Shown piece by piece: positions 1-10,156 of a stretch of DNA of 64,000 bases. The notes below the pieces were generated by a model. That model was not told the DNA's origin and did no database searches. It saw only the letters and a list, made by a program, of their open reading frames with translations. Every line of letters begins with the position of its first letter. The stretch's first letter is position 1. The stretch is from assembly GCA_016715945.1 (NCBI GenBank), contig JADJXJ010000001.1, forward strand, positions 1,488,001 through 1,552,000, written 5' to 3'. The stretch comes from Bacteroidota bacterium (GTDB lineage: Bacteria > Bacteroidota > Bacteroidia > Bacteroidales > F082). The position numbers and the translations under genes were made by a program.

Positions 1-2482
1 CAGTGTGTACGCCATTCCGGCACGCTACCAGCTGGCACACCTGCATTATTCGCTGGCCAACAACCAGCAGGCCCTTGAGCTTTTTGCCGGACTGCGCAAC
101 GAACCGGCTTACCGAAAAATCGTTCCGGTGTATGAGTTGCAGCTCTTCTACCGCCAGGGCATGTACGATGAAGCCATAGCCGTTTCGGAAACTGCCATGG
201 CTTCGGCCGACAGCAGGCAACAGGCCGAGATTGCCCGCATCATGGCCAACATATGGTTTAGCCGCAACGACTGCCCTAAAGCCCTGAGCTACCTGACGGT
301 GGTGGAAAAAAACCCCAGACGTCAGCTATCGGCCCAAGATCATTATCAGGCCGGCAAGTGCAAACTCGGTATGCAGGATTACAAAGAGGCTATCCGCCAC
401 TTGCAGCAGGCATCTGCGGGCGAAGAAGCCTTTGCTGCCCATGCGGCCTACCTGCTTGCCCATGCCTATGCGGGTAATGGACAAAAAGTATTTGCCCGCA
501 ATGCCTTCCTGGCAGCCTATCGCAAAAACGGCAACACCGAAACCGGTGTGGATGCATTGCTCAACTATGCCAGGCTCAGCCTCGAAACCGAGGCCGACCC
601 ATTCAACGAAGCCGCTACCCTGCTCGAAAAATACCTCAACAGCAGCGCCAGTCCGCCAAGGGCAGCCGAAGCAGGCGAACTCCTTGTGCAACAATACCTT
701 CAGGGCCGCAACTACGATGCCGCGCTGGCTTCGCTCGAGCGCAACAAAGCAGGAAATCCCAGGCTGCACCAGGCCTACGCACAGCTCACTTTCAACATTG
801 GCGCCGAATACCTCCGGCAAAACAATCCCTCAGCAGCCGAACCCTATTTTAATCGTCTTGCCAACCTGAAACCGGCCACCACCTTCAACACCCCTGCCCT
901 GTTCTGGCTGGCCGAAACCAAGTACCAGCAGAAAAACTTTGTGGATGCCGTCAGGTTGTACAGGCAGATGCTGGCAGCCCGCGACGCCCAATCCTCAGGG
1001 CTTGTGGCCAAAGCACACTACGGACTGGGCTACAGCCACTTCCAGCTGAAGCAATACGACCAGGCCCTGCAAGCTTTCAGTCAGTTCCTCTCGATGTCGG
1101 GCAACGACCCCGCCATGACCTGGGATGCCTGGCTACGCACAGGCGATTGTCATTTTATCTCGCGACGCTACGAGAGAGCCATCGAGGCCTATGATCGCGT
1201 GGTGAATGCCGGCATTGCCGAGGCCGACTACGCCCTGATGCAGAAAGCCCTGGCCCAGGGCGCCCTTTCGCGCCACAACCAGAAAATTGCCACACTCGAC
1301 CAGCTGCTCAAGCGATTCCCCCGCTCATCCTATTACGACCAGGCACTTTATGAAATGGCATCCACCAGCCTGGTTACCAACGACAAACGCGCAGCATTGG
1401 CCTATTTTGACCAGCTGATCCGCGAAAGACCCCGCTCGGCCTACGCCCGCGAAGCCATGCTCAAAACCGGACTGATCTATTTCAACAACGATCAACCCGA
1501 ACAAGCCATACAACACCTGCGCAGGGTAGCCGAAACCTATCCCGGCACACCCGACGCCCGCGAAGCGCTCAACACCCTGAAGGTTATCTATATGGAAACC
1601 AACATGATAGACGAGTTCTTCAAATTTGCCCAAAGTGTTGGTATGGGCAGCATCACGGTGAGCGAACAAGACTCGCTTACCTTTATCACCGCAGAAAACT
1701 TCTACACCGACGGCCGTTTCGACGATGCTTCCATTGCCCTCGACAACTATCTTTCAAAATTCCCCAACGGCGCCTACCTGCTGAAAGCAAACTATTACAA
1801 AGCCCGCATCCTGCTGCGCGCCAACAACCGCACCAAGGCATTGCCTCATCTTGAATTTCTGGCCGGTGTGCCAAATAATCCCTATCTGAGCGAAGCGCTC
1901 CTCCACCTTGCCCGCCACCACTACGATGCCGGCAACTACGGCAAGGCTGCCGATTACTACAGCAGGCTGTACGAAAGCAGCGGCCAGCAGGGCGAACGCC
2001 TCGAGGCGATTGAAGGCAAAATGAAGAGCCACTTTTTCGAGGGCAAATACGACGAAGCCCTCCGGGCGGCCGGCCTGCTCAGTAATGCTGACCAGGCCAA
2101 ACCCGAGCAAAAGCTGCATGCAAGCTATATAAGCGGCAAATCGTATCTGGAGCTTGGAAATTCGCGCAATGCACTCGAAGAACTTGGCAAAGTGCACCGC
2201 TCAGGACAAGGCGTCATGGCCGCCGAAGCATGCTACCTTATCGCACGCATCCAGTTCGACAACAACCAGCTGACCGAAGCCGAAAACACCATTTTCGAGC
2301 TGGCCGAAAAATACAAGCGCCACGACTACTGGGTAGCCAAAGGCTTCATCCTGCTGGCCGATATTTATGTGAAAACCAACAACATATTTCAGGCAAAAGC
2401 CACCCTGCAAAGCATAATCGACAATTATCCGGGCGAAGACCTGCGTCAGGAAGCCCGCCGAAAATTAAACATGCTGAAATGA
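1..2482 (+). CDS. Tetratricopeptide-repeat protein (5' end outside window)
   Basis: The reading frame is open to the first base, so the gene very likely starts upstream; the first GTG in frame (position 5) is not a convincing start. The visible ~825 residues are almost entirely helix-turn-helix TPR units with the alternating A/Y/L/G/P pattern (for example near residues 348, 395 and 680 of the visible part, with YDQAL, YERAI and YDEAL cores), like BamD/YbgF/Tol-Pal-type TPR proteins. No enzymatic motif is seen. TPR arrays are protein-interaction scaffolds, and a periplasmic location is likely given its partner. The stop codon overlaps the ATG of the following outer-membrane barrel gene (ATGA), so the two are translationally coupled and probably act together. 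The N-terminus, and therefore any signal peptide, cannot be seen. Function unknown. Confidence 0.85.
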   Translation, partial: SVYAIPARYQLAHLHYSLANNQQALELFAGLRNEPAYRKIVPVYELQLFYRQGMYDEAIAVSETAMASADSRQQAEIARIMANIWFSRNDCPKALSYLTVVEKNPRRQLSAQDHYQAGKCKLGMQDYKEAIRHLQQASAGEEAFAAHAAYLLAHAYAGNGQKVFARNAFLAAYRKNGNTETGVDALLNYARLSLETEADPFNEAATLLEKYLNSSASPPRAAEAGELLVQQYLQGRNYDAALASLERNKAGNPRLHQAYAQLTFNIGAEYLRQNNPSAAEPYFNRLANLKPATTFNTPALFWLAETKYQQKNFVDAVRLYRQMLAARDAQSSGLVAKAHYGLGYSHFQLKQYDQALQAFSQFLSMSGNDPAMTWDAWLRTGDCHFISRRYERAIEAYDRVVNAGIAEADYALMQKALAQGALSRHNQKIATLDQLLKRFPRSSYYDQALYEMASTSLVTNDKRAALAYFDQLIRERPRSAYAREAMLKTGLIYFNNDQPEQAIQHLRRVAETYPGTPDAREALNTLKVIYMETNMIDEFFKFAQSVGMGSITVSEQDSLTFITAENFYTDGRFDDASIALDNYLSKFPNGAYLLKANYYKARILLRANNRTKALPHLEFLAGVPNNPYLSEALLHLARHHYDAGNYGKAADYYSRLYESSGQQGERLEAIEGKMKSHFFEGKYDEALRAAGLLSNADQAKPEQKLHASYISGKSYLELGNSRNALEELGKVHRSGQGVMAAEACYLIARIQFDNNQLTEAENTIFELAEKYKRHDYWVAKGFILLADIYVKTNNIFQAKATLQSIIDNYPGEDLRQEARRKLNMLK

Positions 2483-4176
2483 AACCACTGGCATTGTTAT
2501 CACCCCGCGCCTTCGTAACCAAAGTTCTCAAAACACCCATTGCCCTGGCGGGCATCATGCTGTGCATCAGCCCTATAGCCGAGGCACAACAGACCCGCGA
2601 GCAGGTGACCATCATCGGCACTTTCCAGCCAAGCCTGAAAGAAGCCACTAAGATTACCCTGCTGCCCGAGCCTGTTGGCAACCCCATGCAAGCCGGCGAC
2701 CAGCCGCTCACCAGGGTCGAACAAAGTCTGGAAGTGCGCATCGAACCTGAACCCGTCAGTCCGGTGCAGACAGAGCTCAACGAATCGAAAAACATCTACC
2801 GCAACCACCTGAATCTGGGCGCCGGCACCAACCTTAGCCCGGTGTTCGACTTCTTTCACAGCTCTGCCCTCTCAAAAACTGTGGCGCTCAACGTGCAAAC
2901 CTCCCATCGCTCTTCGTGGACGCAGGTACGCGACTATGCACCCTCGGCCTGGATGAACAACAAAGCCAGGTTGGGCACCGAAATAGCCCTTGGAGAACAA
3001 AGCATCGAAGCCGGACTGGCTTACAATTTCGACCGCCTCCATTGGTATGGATTCAAGCCCGCCGACTATCCGCTGTTCGACAGCAATGCGAAAAATATCC
3101 TTCAGCACTTCAGCCTGTTCTCGGCCGATGCCAGGTGGAAAACAAGGTTTCGCGACCCGGAATCGGTAAACCATTACCTTGGGCTGAATCTCGATTTTTT
3201 CGGCGACAGGCACAAAAGTTTCGAGCATGCCTTTGCCCTCAGCGGGGGTGCATCCAAACAGATGAATCTTTTGCCAGTGGACGGATCGCAATATGTGCTT
3301 ATTGACGCATCTATGGCCTACACAGCCGAGGGCGACACCGTCATGGAAAAATCCACACTTGCCATCCATGCGCGACCCGCGGCCGGTCTCAAAGGCAGCT
3401 TCTACAGCATTGAGGCAGGACTGGGACTAAGCTCGGTGCAAGCCGGAAAAACCTATTTCCATCTGCTTCCCGAGATCGAAGCCAGGTTGTTTGTCTTTCA
3501 GGACAGGATGAACATCTTTGCTTCGTTTGGCGGCCGCCTGGAGCACCACAGCAGAAGAATGCAGCTTGCCGAAAACCCCTGGCTAAGAAGCACCGACACC
3601 TCGTTTGTGACCACGATACCCTTCGAATTCCGGGCAGGAATCAAAGGCAATCCTGCCAAAGGCCTGCAAATCAGCCTTTCGTACGAGCACATGACCGCCG
3701 AGCAAATGGGATTTTTTATCACCGACACCACCTCTGCATTTCAGCACATGTACACCACGGTGTTCGATGATCTGAGCCGCGACCGCTTCTCATTCGGATT
3801 GCGCTACGAGCCTGGCAATAAGATGCGGGCCGAAATGATGGTGCATGTGGATACATACCAAATGACCAGCCTGGCTCAACCGTGGCACCTGCCCGGCCTG
3901 CAGCTTGTCTTCAACGGATGGTATCCCGTTGACCAGAAATGGACTGCCAAAGCTGGCCTGAATCTGATGAACGAACGCTATGCGCCGGCAGCCGGGGGTG
4001 CAGCACAAAAACTCAAAAATATCACCGACATCGCTCTCGGGGCCGAGTACCGCCACAATGAGCAGCTGTGGTTTTATGCCACGGCAGAAAACATCCTCAA
4101 CCAACGCTATCCGCGTTTCGACCGCTACCCTGTGCAGGGAGCCCAGCTTGTGGCCGGCATGAAACTCAACTTTTAG
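2479..4176 (+). CDS. TonB-dependent-receptor-like outer-membrane barrel, apparently plugless
   Basis: I chose the ATG at 2479, which overlaps the preceding TGA, because it opens a classical signal peptide (hydrophobic stretch about residues 20-34, cleavage after AEA near residue 36). The frame extends further upstream, but there it only shadows the TPR gene. The mature ~530 residues start with a short VTIIGTF-type segment, then alternate aromatic/hydrophobic and polar residues as in beta strands. The protein ends in Phe (KLNF), the usual C-terminal signature of outer-membrane barrels. I cannot find a full plug domain or a carboxypeptidase-regulatory-like domain, and 565 residues is short for a TonB receptor. 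It overlaps the TPR gene by 4 nt, so coupled expression and a shared complex are likely. The 3' end overlaps the convergent ABC ATPase gene by 4 nt. The substrate is unknown. Confidence 0.8.
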   Translation: MKPLALLSPRAFVTKVLKTPIALAGIMLCISPIAEAQQTREQVTIIGTFQPSLKEATKITLLPEPVGNPMQAGDQPLTRVEQSLEVRIEPEPVSPVQTELNESKNIYRNHLNLGAGTNLSPVFDFFHSSALSKTVALNVQTSHRSSWTQVRDYAPSAWMNNKARLGTEIALGEQSIEAGLAYNFDRLHWYGFKPADYPLFDSNAKNILQHFSLFSADARWKTRFRDPESVNHYLGLNLDFFGDRHKSFEHAFALSGGASKQMNLLPVDGSQYVLIDASMAYTAEGDTVMEKSTLAIHARPAAGLKGSFYSIEAGLGLSSVQAGKTYFHLLPEIEARLFVFQDRMNIFASFGGRLEHHSRRMQLAENPWLRSTDTSFVTTIPFEFRAGIKGNPAKGLQISLSYEHMTAEQMGFFITDTTSAFQHMYTTVFDDLSRDRFSFGLRYEPGNKMRAEMMVHVDTYQMTSLAQPWHLPGLQLVFNGWYPVDQKWTAKAGLNLMNERYAPAAGGAAQKLKNITDIALGAEYRHNEQLWFYATAENILNQRYPRFDRYPVQGAQLVAGMKLNF

Positions 4177-5204
4177 TGCGGAAATATTCGCACCTTGTCT
4201 CTCTTTAGCGCCAGAAGAAGGATGCCTTCGGCCGGATGATCCAGCCTGAGGCTCAGCCATGATTCCCCGGCCTGTGCGCTGGGCGGCCTGCACCACACCA
4301 GGTAACCCTCGGCCAAAGGCATGCTCCGGACAACTTCGGCCACCAACACATCCTCCTCTCCCGCACGGGCTATCAACAACGCATCGGGTGGCATCACAAG
4401 CAAGGCATCTGAAGGGTGGTCGGCGGTCCAAGCCCTGAAACTACCATAAGGACTAACCCACCTGCCATGCTCGAAACGGACGTCAACTTTGTTGACCGCA
4501 CCGGTAAACATGGCCACGTAATCGTCGGACGGCTGTTGAACCAGGTTGCGCAGGCTGCCTTGCTGCAACACCTTACCGGAGCGCATGATGGCAATTTCGT
4601 CGGCCATCATCATGGCATCCTGCAGGTCGTGCGTCACAAGCACGGTGGTTGTGCCTGCAGCATCAAGCAGGCTGCGCAGCTCGCGCCTCACCGTATCGCG
4701 AAGCAGCAGGTCGTAGCCGCTAAAAGGCTCATCAAGCAGAAGGAGGTCGGGTGCCGGGGCCAGGGCTCTTGCCAAAGCCACACGCTGCTGCTGCCCGCCC
4801 GAGAGCTGGTGCGGATAGCGATCGGCCAGCCCATCGAGCTGAAACAATGCCAGCATGGCTTCGAGCCTGCGCGAACGCGCAACACTATCCAACCGGCTCA
4901 ATCCGAATTCAATGTTTTTGCGCACACTGATATGTGGAAACAAGGCAAAGTCCTGAAAAACAAGCCCTACCCCTCTTCTTGCTGGCTCCACATGCTTTTC
5001 CGAACCACTCACCAGTTTGCCGTTGATCAGAATGCTGCCCTCCGAAGGCGTCTCCAAACCTGCAACCACGCGCAGCAGACTGGTTTTGCCGCTGCCACTT
5101 TCCCCAACCAGGGCCAGGGTTTTCCCTTTCTCCAGGCTGAGGCTCGCCTTGTCGAGAATAATGTTTCCGCCAAGACGCAATACGATTTCATTTACCTGAA
5201 GCAT
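4173..5204 (-). CDS. Iron(III) ABC transporter, ATP-binding protein (FbpC-like)
   Basis: 343 residues. The Walker A motif GESGSGKT is at 34-41, the signature LSGGQQQR near 134, and Walker B LLLLDEPF near 155, followed by the switch His (TVLVTHD). A C-terminal ~110-residue TOBE-like extension follows, as in FbpC/PotA-type importers. It powers uptake by hydrolysing ATP at the cytoplasmic face of the permease encoded immediately upstream (4-nt gap). Third gene of the tight reverse-strand operon binding protein - permease - ATPase. Assignment to ferric iron rests on the binding protein and on the iron-box-like palindrome in front of the operon; spermidine, sulfate or thiamine importers have similar ATPases. 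Confidence 0.88.
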   Translation of the reverse strand: MLQVNEIVLRLGGNIILDKASLSLEKGKTLALVGESGSGKTSLLRVVAGLETPSEGSILINGKLVSGSEKHVEPARRGVGLVFQDFALFPHISVRKNIEFGLSRLDSVARSRRLEAMLALFQLDGLADRYPHQLSGGQQQRVALARALAPAPDLLLLDEPFSGYDLLLRDTVRRELRSLLDAAGTTTVLVTHDLQDAMMMADEIAIMRSGKVLQQGSLRNLVQQPSDDYVAMFTGAVNKVDVRFEHGRWVSPYGSFRAWTADHPSDALLVMPPDALLIARAGEEDVLVAEVVRSMPLAEGYLVWCRPPSAQAGESWLSLRLDHPAEGILLLALKRDKVRIFPH

Positions 5205-5208
5205 GCGA

Positions 5209-6816
5209 TCAGATCATTTTGTTTTTTCGAATCAACCACACAGGAACGAATCCGGCAACCACAATCAGCAGTGCATAAGGTGAGGCTTCGGCAATGCGCT
5301 CATCGGCAGCAAATTCGAAGGCCCTCACCGCCAGGGTGTCAAAGTTGAAAGGGCGCAGCAGCAGGGTCAGCGGCAACTCTTTGAGCACGTCCATGCTCAC
5401 CATGATAAATCCTGCAAGGGTTGCAGGCTTGAGAAAGGGCCAGATCACCTGCCTGAACACCAGCCATGCCGGTGCACCGGCAATTCTGGCTGCTTCGAGC
5501 TGCCCGCTTCCGATTCGCGTGGCACCGCTCGACACACTGTTCCAGGAAGCTGTTACAAATCTTGCCACATAGGCATACATCAGCAAGACAACGGTGGAAG
5601 TGAGCAACCACCCTAAAAGGCGCGACAAAAATGGTGTAAATGCCATAATGTTAACGATTTGCAGCAGGCCAATGGCAATCACCGCTCCCGGAATGGCATA
5701 TCCCGAGGTGGCAAATAAAACCAAAGCCTGCGCAAACCGCGACCTGAGCTTGCTGCCGGAATACAACAATGCTAAAGCAAACAAGGTGGCTGCCAGGCCC
5801 GCCCCCAGTGCAAGAAGCAAGCTGTTGGCCAGAAGCCGGAAAAAATCGGAGCGTACGAGCACCGGGATGGCATCGAAAAGCATGACCAGCAATTGCGCGA
5901 CGGGCAGGAGAAATCCCAGCACGAAGGGCAGTGTGGCCACAGCCAGCGCCAGGCCTGCATTCCAGCCCCGGAGTTTTTTTGGCAGGCCGGGACGATGCCC
6001 GCCCTTGGTCCGGTCGGTATGCCCCGCCCGGCTCCATTGCTCGGCCAGCAACAATAAAAACGCCATAAGCATCAGCATGCCGGCCAGCCTGAATGCAGCC
6101 GCTGGATCGCGCAGCAAAAACCAGGCGTTGAAGATGCCCGTGGTAAATGTTTCGACACCAAAAAAGCGCACCAGACCATAGTCGTTGAGCACTTCCATCA
6201 GCACAAGCGAGAGTCCGGCCGCCAGTGCAGGGCGAAGGTGAGGCAGCAGAAGACTGAACAACACCTTGCGGCCCGAGGCCCCGAGCAGGCGCGCTACTTC
6301 GAGCTGAGCCGCAGGGAAAGCCCGCATGGCCGCATGGACAAGCAGGAAAACATAGGGCGCATAGGAAAATGAAAACACCAGAATAACCCCGCCGACCGAA
6401 TGAAGATTAAAAAAAAGGTAAGGGCCGGTTTGAAGGCCAAAATTGCTTCGCAAAAACACGTACAGAGGCGAGGTGTAATCGAGCATGGCATGATAAGCCA
6501 TGCCGCTGATGTAGGCAGGTATGGCCAGCGGGAGCGCCAGCAGCAAGGGCACCTGAGCCGAAAACGGGAAGCTGTAGCGATGCAAAACCAGCGCAGGAAC
6601 AAGCCCAAGCGCCAGGCTCAACACACTTACCCCGGCTGCAATCCACAGGGTGTTCAGGAAATAAACAGGCAGCACAGTTTGCCTGAGTTCTACCCAATGT
6701 GCCCCTGAATTACCAAACAAGCCGGTCAAAGCAGCCAAAGCAGGTCCTCCTGCAAGCAGCGCCAACAAAGCCAGGCTGACCCAAAAGCCAAATTTTCGTT
6801 CTGCGATAGCTTTCAT
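5209..6816 (-). CDS. Iron(III) ABC transporter, fused permease (FbpB-like)
   Basis: 535 residues, mostly hydrophobic, with about twelve membrane segments in two homologous halves (roughly 1-260 and 285-535) separated by a short basic, cytoplasmic-looking linker rich in R/K/G. This doubled binding-protein-dependent permease layout is characteristic of FbpB/ThiP-type importers. Each half carries a recognisable EAA-like loop (LEVARLLGASG in the first, LEAARIAGAPAW in the second), where the ATPase docks. It lies 4 nt from the ATPase gene and 6 nt from the binding-protein gene, so the three should be one transcript. The ferric iron substrate is inferred from the neighbouring binding protein. Confidence 0.87.
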   Translation of the reverse strand: MKAIAERKFGFWVSLALLALLAGGPALAALTGLFGNSGAHWVELRQTVLPVYFLNTLWIAAGVSVLSLALGLVPALVLHRYSFPFSAQVPLLLALPLAIPAYISGMAYHAMLDYTSPLYVFLRSNFGLQTGPYLFFNLHSVGGVILVFSFSYAPYVFLLVHAAMRAFPAAQLEVARLLGASGRKVLFSLLLPHLRPALAAGLSLVLMEVLNDYGLVRFFGVETFTTGIFNAWFLLRDPAAAFRLAGMLMLMAFLLLLAEQWSRAGHTDRTKGGHRPGLPKKLRGWNAGLALAVATLPFVLGFLLPVAQLLVMLFDAIPVLVRSDFFRLLANSLLLALGAGLAATLFALALLYSGSKLRSRFAQALVLFATSGYAIPGAVIAIGLLQIVNIMAFTPFLSRLLGWLLTSTVVLLMYAYVARFVTASWNSVSSGATRIGSGQLEAARIAGAPAWLVFRQVIWPFLKPATLAGFIMVSMDVLKELPLTLLLRPFNFDTLAVRAFEFAADERIAEASPYALLIVVAGFVPVWLIRKNKMI

Positions 6817-6822
6817 CGCAGC

Positions 6823-7842
6823 TTATTTCCAACCAGCCGTGCGCGCAACAACCAGGGCCCGGTCGAGTTGGTCGTTGAGCCTGTTCAGGTTGATGGTATC
6901 GGCGCGGAACATACCCCATTGCTGAAGCAGTTCAGGCCACTCAGCTTCGGCTATCACCGGATATTCATAATTGCCGGCACTCAGGAATTCCTGCGAGCGG
7001 CGTTCGAGCAGATAACTCAGCAACCGGATGGCCTGCGTCCGGTTGGGTGCGTTGCGCAGCAAACCTGCCCCACTCACATTGACATGGGTGCCCCGATCAG
7101 CCTGGTTGGGAAATACTATCCTCAGGGAAGCTGCCACCTTTTGTTCTTCCTCGTTGGCCGAACTGAGCATCTGACCAAGATAATATGTATTCACCACACT
7201 CACATCCGCCAGTCCCGAGGCAATGGCCTTCATCTGGTCGCGGTCGTTGCCCTGAGGTTCCCGGGCAAAATTGGCCACAATGCCTCTGACCCAGGCCATG
7301 GCAGCCTCCTCGCCCTGATAAAGCAGCATCGAGGCCAGCAAACTCTGGTTGTAATGACTCTGAATGGAGCGCATGATAAGCCGGCCACCAAGCTCCGCTT
7401 TGGCCAGATCTTCATAAGTGGCGATTGCCTCAGGATTTATCCGGTCGGGCGCGTAAACAATTACCCTTGCACGCATGGTAAGTCCGGTCCAGAAGCCCTC
7501 AGTGTCGCGATAAACTGCCGGTACTTTCGAAAGCACTTCCTCCTCCGGCAAGGGCGCCAGAAGTCCCGAAGCCGCTGCCCGGCTAAGCCGGCTGACATCA
7601 GCAGTGATAAAAAGGTCGGCAGGACTATTTGTACCTTCCACCTCAATGCGGTTCAGCAACTGGTCGCTGTCGGCTTTCACCAGGTTCACCCTGATACCGG
7701 TTTCGCGCGTAAACTGCGCAAACAACGCTTCGTCGGTGGCATAGTGCCGGCCGGAATATACATTGACCACCTCACCCTTCGGTTCGCAGGCTGCAAGCAA
7801 CAACCCGCTCATCCAGAATACAAAAGCTCGCTTCAATTTCAT
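6823..7842 (-). CDS. Iron(III) ABC transporter, substrate-binding lipoprotein (FbpA/FutA-like)
   Basis: 339 residues. The N-terminus is a lipoprotein signal with lipobox LLAAC (acylated Cys at 19), so the protein should be membrane-anchored in the periplasm. The mature part starts with NVYSGRHY and contains DLFITADVSRL and VVNTYYLGQM. The paired tyrosines in the latter correspond to the tyrosine ligands by which FbpA/FutA/IdiA proteins bind Fe3+. Length and layout match this family of periplasmic binding proteins (two lobes, extracellular solute-binding class). First gene of the importer operon; a -7 promoter element and a perfect palindrome lie just upstream, suggesting metal-dependent repression. 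The specificity is inferred, but this family is usually ferric. Confidence 0.87.
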   Translation of the reverse strand: MKLKRAFVFWMSGLLLAACEPKGEVVNVYSGRHYATDEALFAQFTRETGIRVNLVKADSDQLLNRIEVEGTNSPADLFITADVSRLSRAAASGLLAPLPEEEVLSKVPAVYRDTEGFWTGLTMRARVIVYAPDRINPEAIATYEDLAKAELGGRLIMRSIQSHYNQSLLASMLLYQGEEAAMAWVRGIVANFAREPQGNDRDQMKAIASGLADVSVVNTYYLGQMLSSANEEEQKVAASLRIVFPNQADRGTHVNVSGAGLLRNAPNRTQAIRLLSYLLERRSQEFLSAGNYEYPVIAEAEWPELLQQWGMFRADTINLNRLNDQLDRALVVARTAGWK

Positions 7843-7862
7843 CTTTTTGTTCTAAGAGCCCA

Positions 7863-7870
7863 CAAAGTTA
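7863..7870 (-). promoter_or_regulatory. Promoter -7 element of the iron importer operon
   Basis: TAACTTTG on the minus strand is an exact match to the Bacteroidota -7 consensus TAnnTTTG, 21 nt before the ATG of the binding-protein gene. There is no good TTG at the -33 position. The spacer between the two elements is occupied by a palindrome. Confidence 0.55.
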
Positions 7871-7871
7871 A

Positions 7872-7886
7872 TTAGAATCATTCTAA
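7872..7886. promoter_or_regulatory. Palindromic operator-like site, probable metal-regulator box
   Basis: TTAGAATCATTCTAA is a perfect 7-1-7 inverted repeat lying directly upstream of, and abutting, the -7 element of the ferric-iron importer operon. A bound repressor here would exclude RNA polymerase. Fur and DtxR-family regulators bind such AT-rich palindromes at iron-uptake promoters. Which family acts here cannot be told from the window. Confidence 0.55.
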
Positions 7887-8070
7887 ATAAGACGAAATAC
7901 AGCTTCAACCTGCTTGGGAGAATGATAGCAGAAACATTTGGGAAGGAGGAATACGACCAATCAATTCAGGAAAGTGATGATTGGAGAATTGCACACGTTT
8001 GCACCCCGGAATTGTTGATAACTCAAGGCTTTTGGGAGATTGCCTGAGGCGGACGAACAGACGAAATCCG

Positions 8071-8078
8071 TATCTTTG
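8071..8078 (+). promoter_or_regulatory. Promoter -7 element of gyrB
   Basis: TATCTTTG matches TAnnTTTG exactly, 39 nt before the gyrB ATG. No TTG is found at the usual 19-21 bp distance upstream, so the -33 element is weak or absent. Confidence 0.5.
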
Positions 8079-8102
8079 CAGGAAAGGAAAAGATCATCGT
8101 AA

Positions 8103-10079
<1,977 letters not shown>

Positions 10080-10100
10080 CACCAGGGAGTAAGCTCATAT

Positions 10101-10130
10101 GAAAACCTGCCCCCTGCGGCAGGTTTTCTT
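10101..10130 (+). terminator. Rho-independent terminator after gyrB
   Basis: An 11-bp perfect stem (GAAAACCTGCC / GGCAGGTTTTC) with a six-base loop is followed by a T-rich tail, 21 nt after the gyrB stop. Confidence 0.85.
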
Positions 10131-10156
10131 TGTTTCAGAACCAAATAGATCAAGCC

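Noticed and set aside
4416..5348. A 310-codon plus-strand frame opposite the ABC ATPase
   Set aside because: Overlaps the ATPase, whose Walker and signature motifs are intact.
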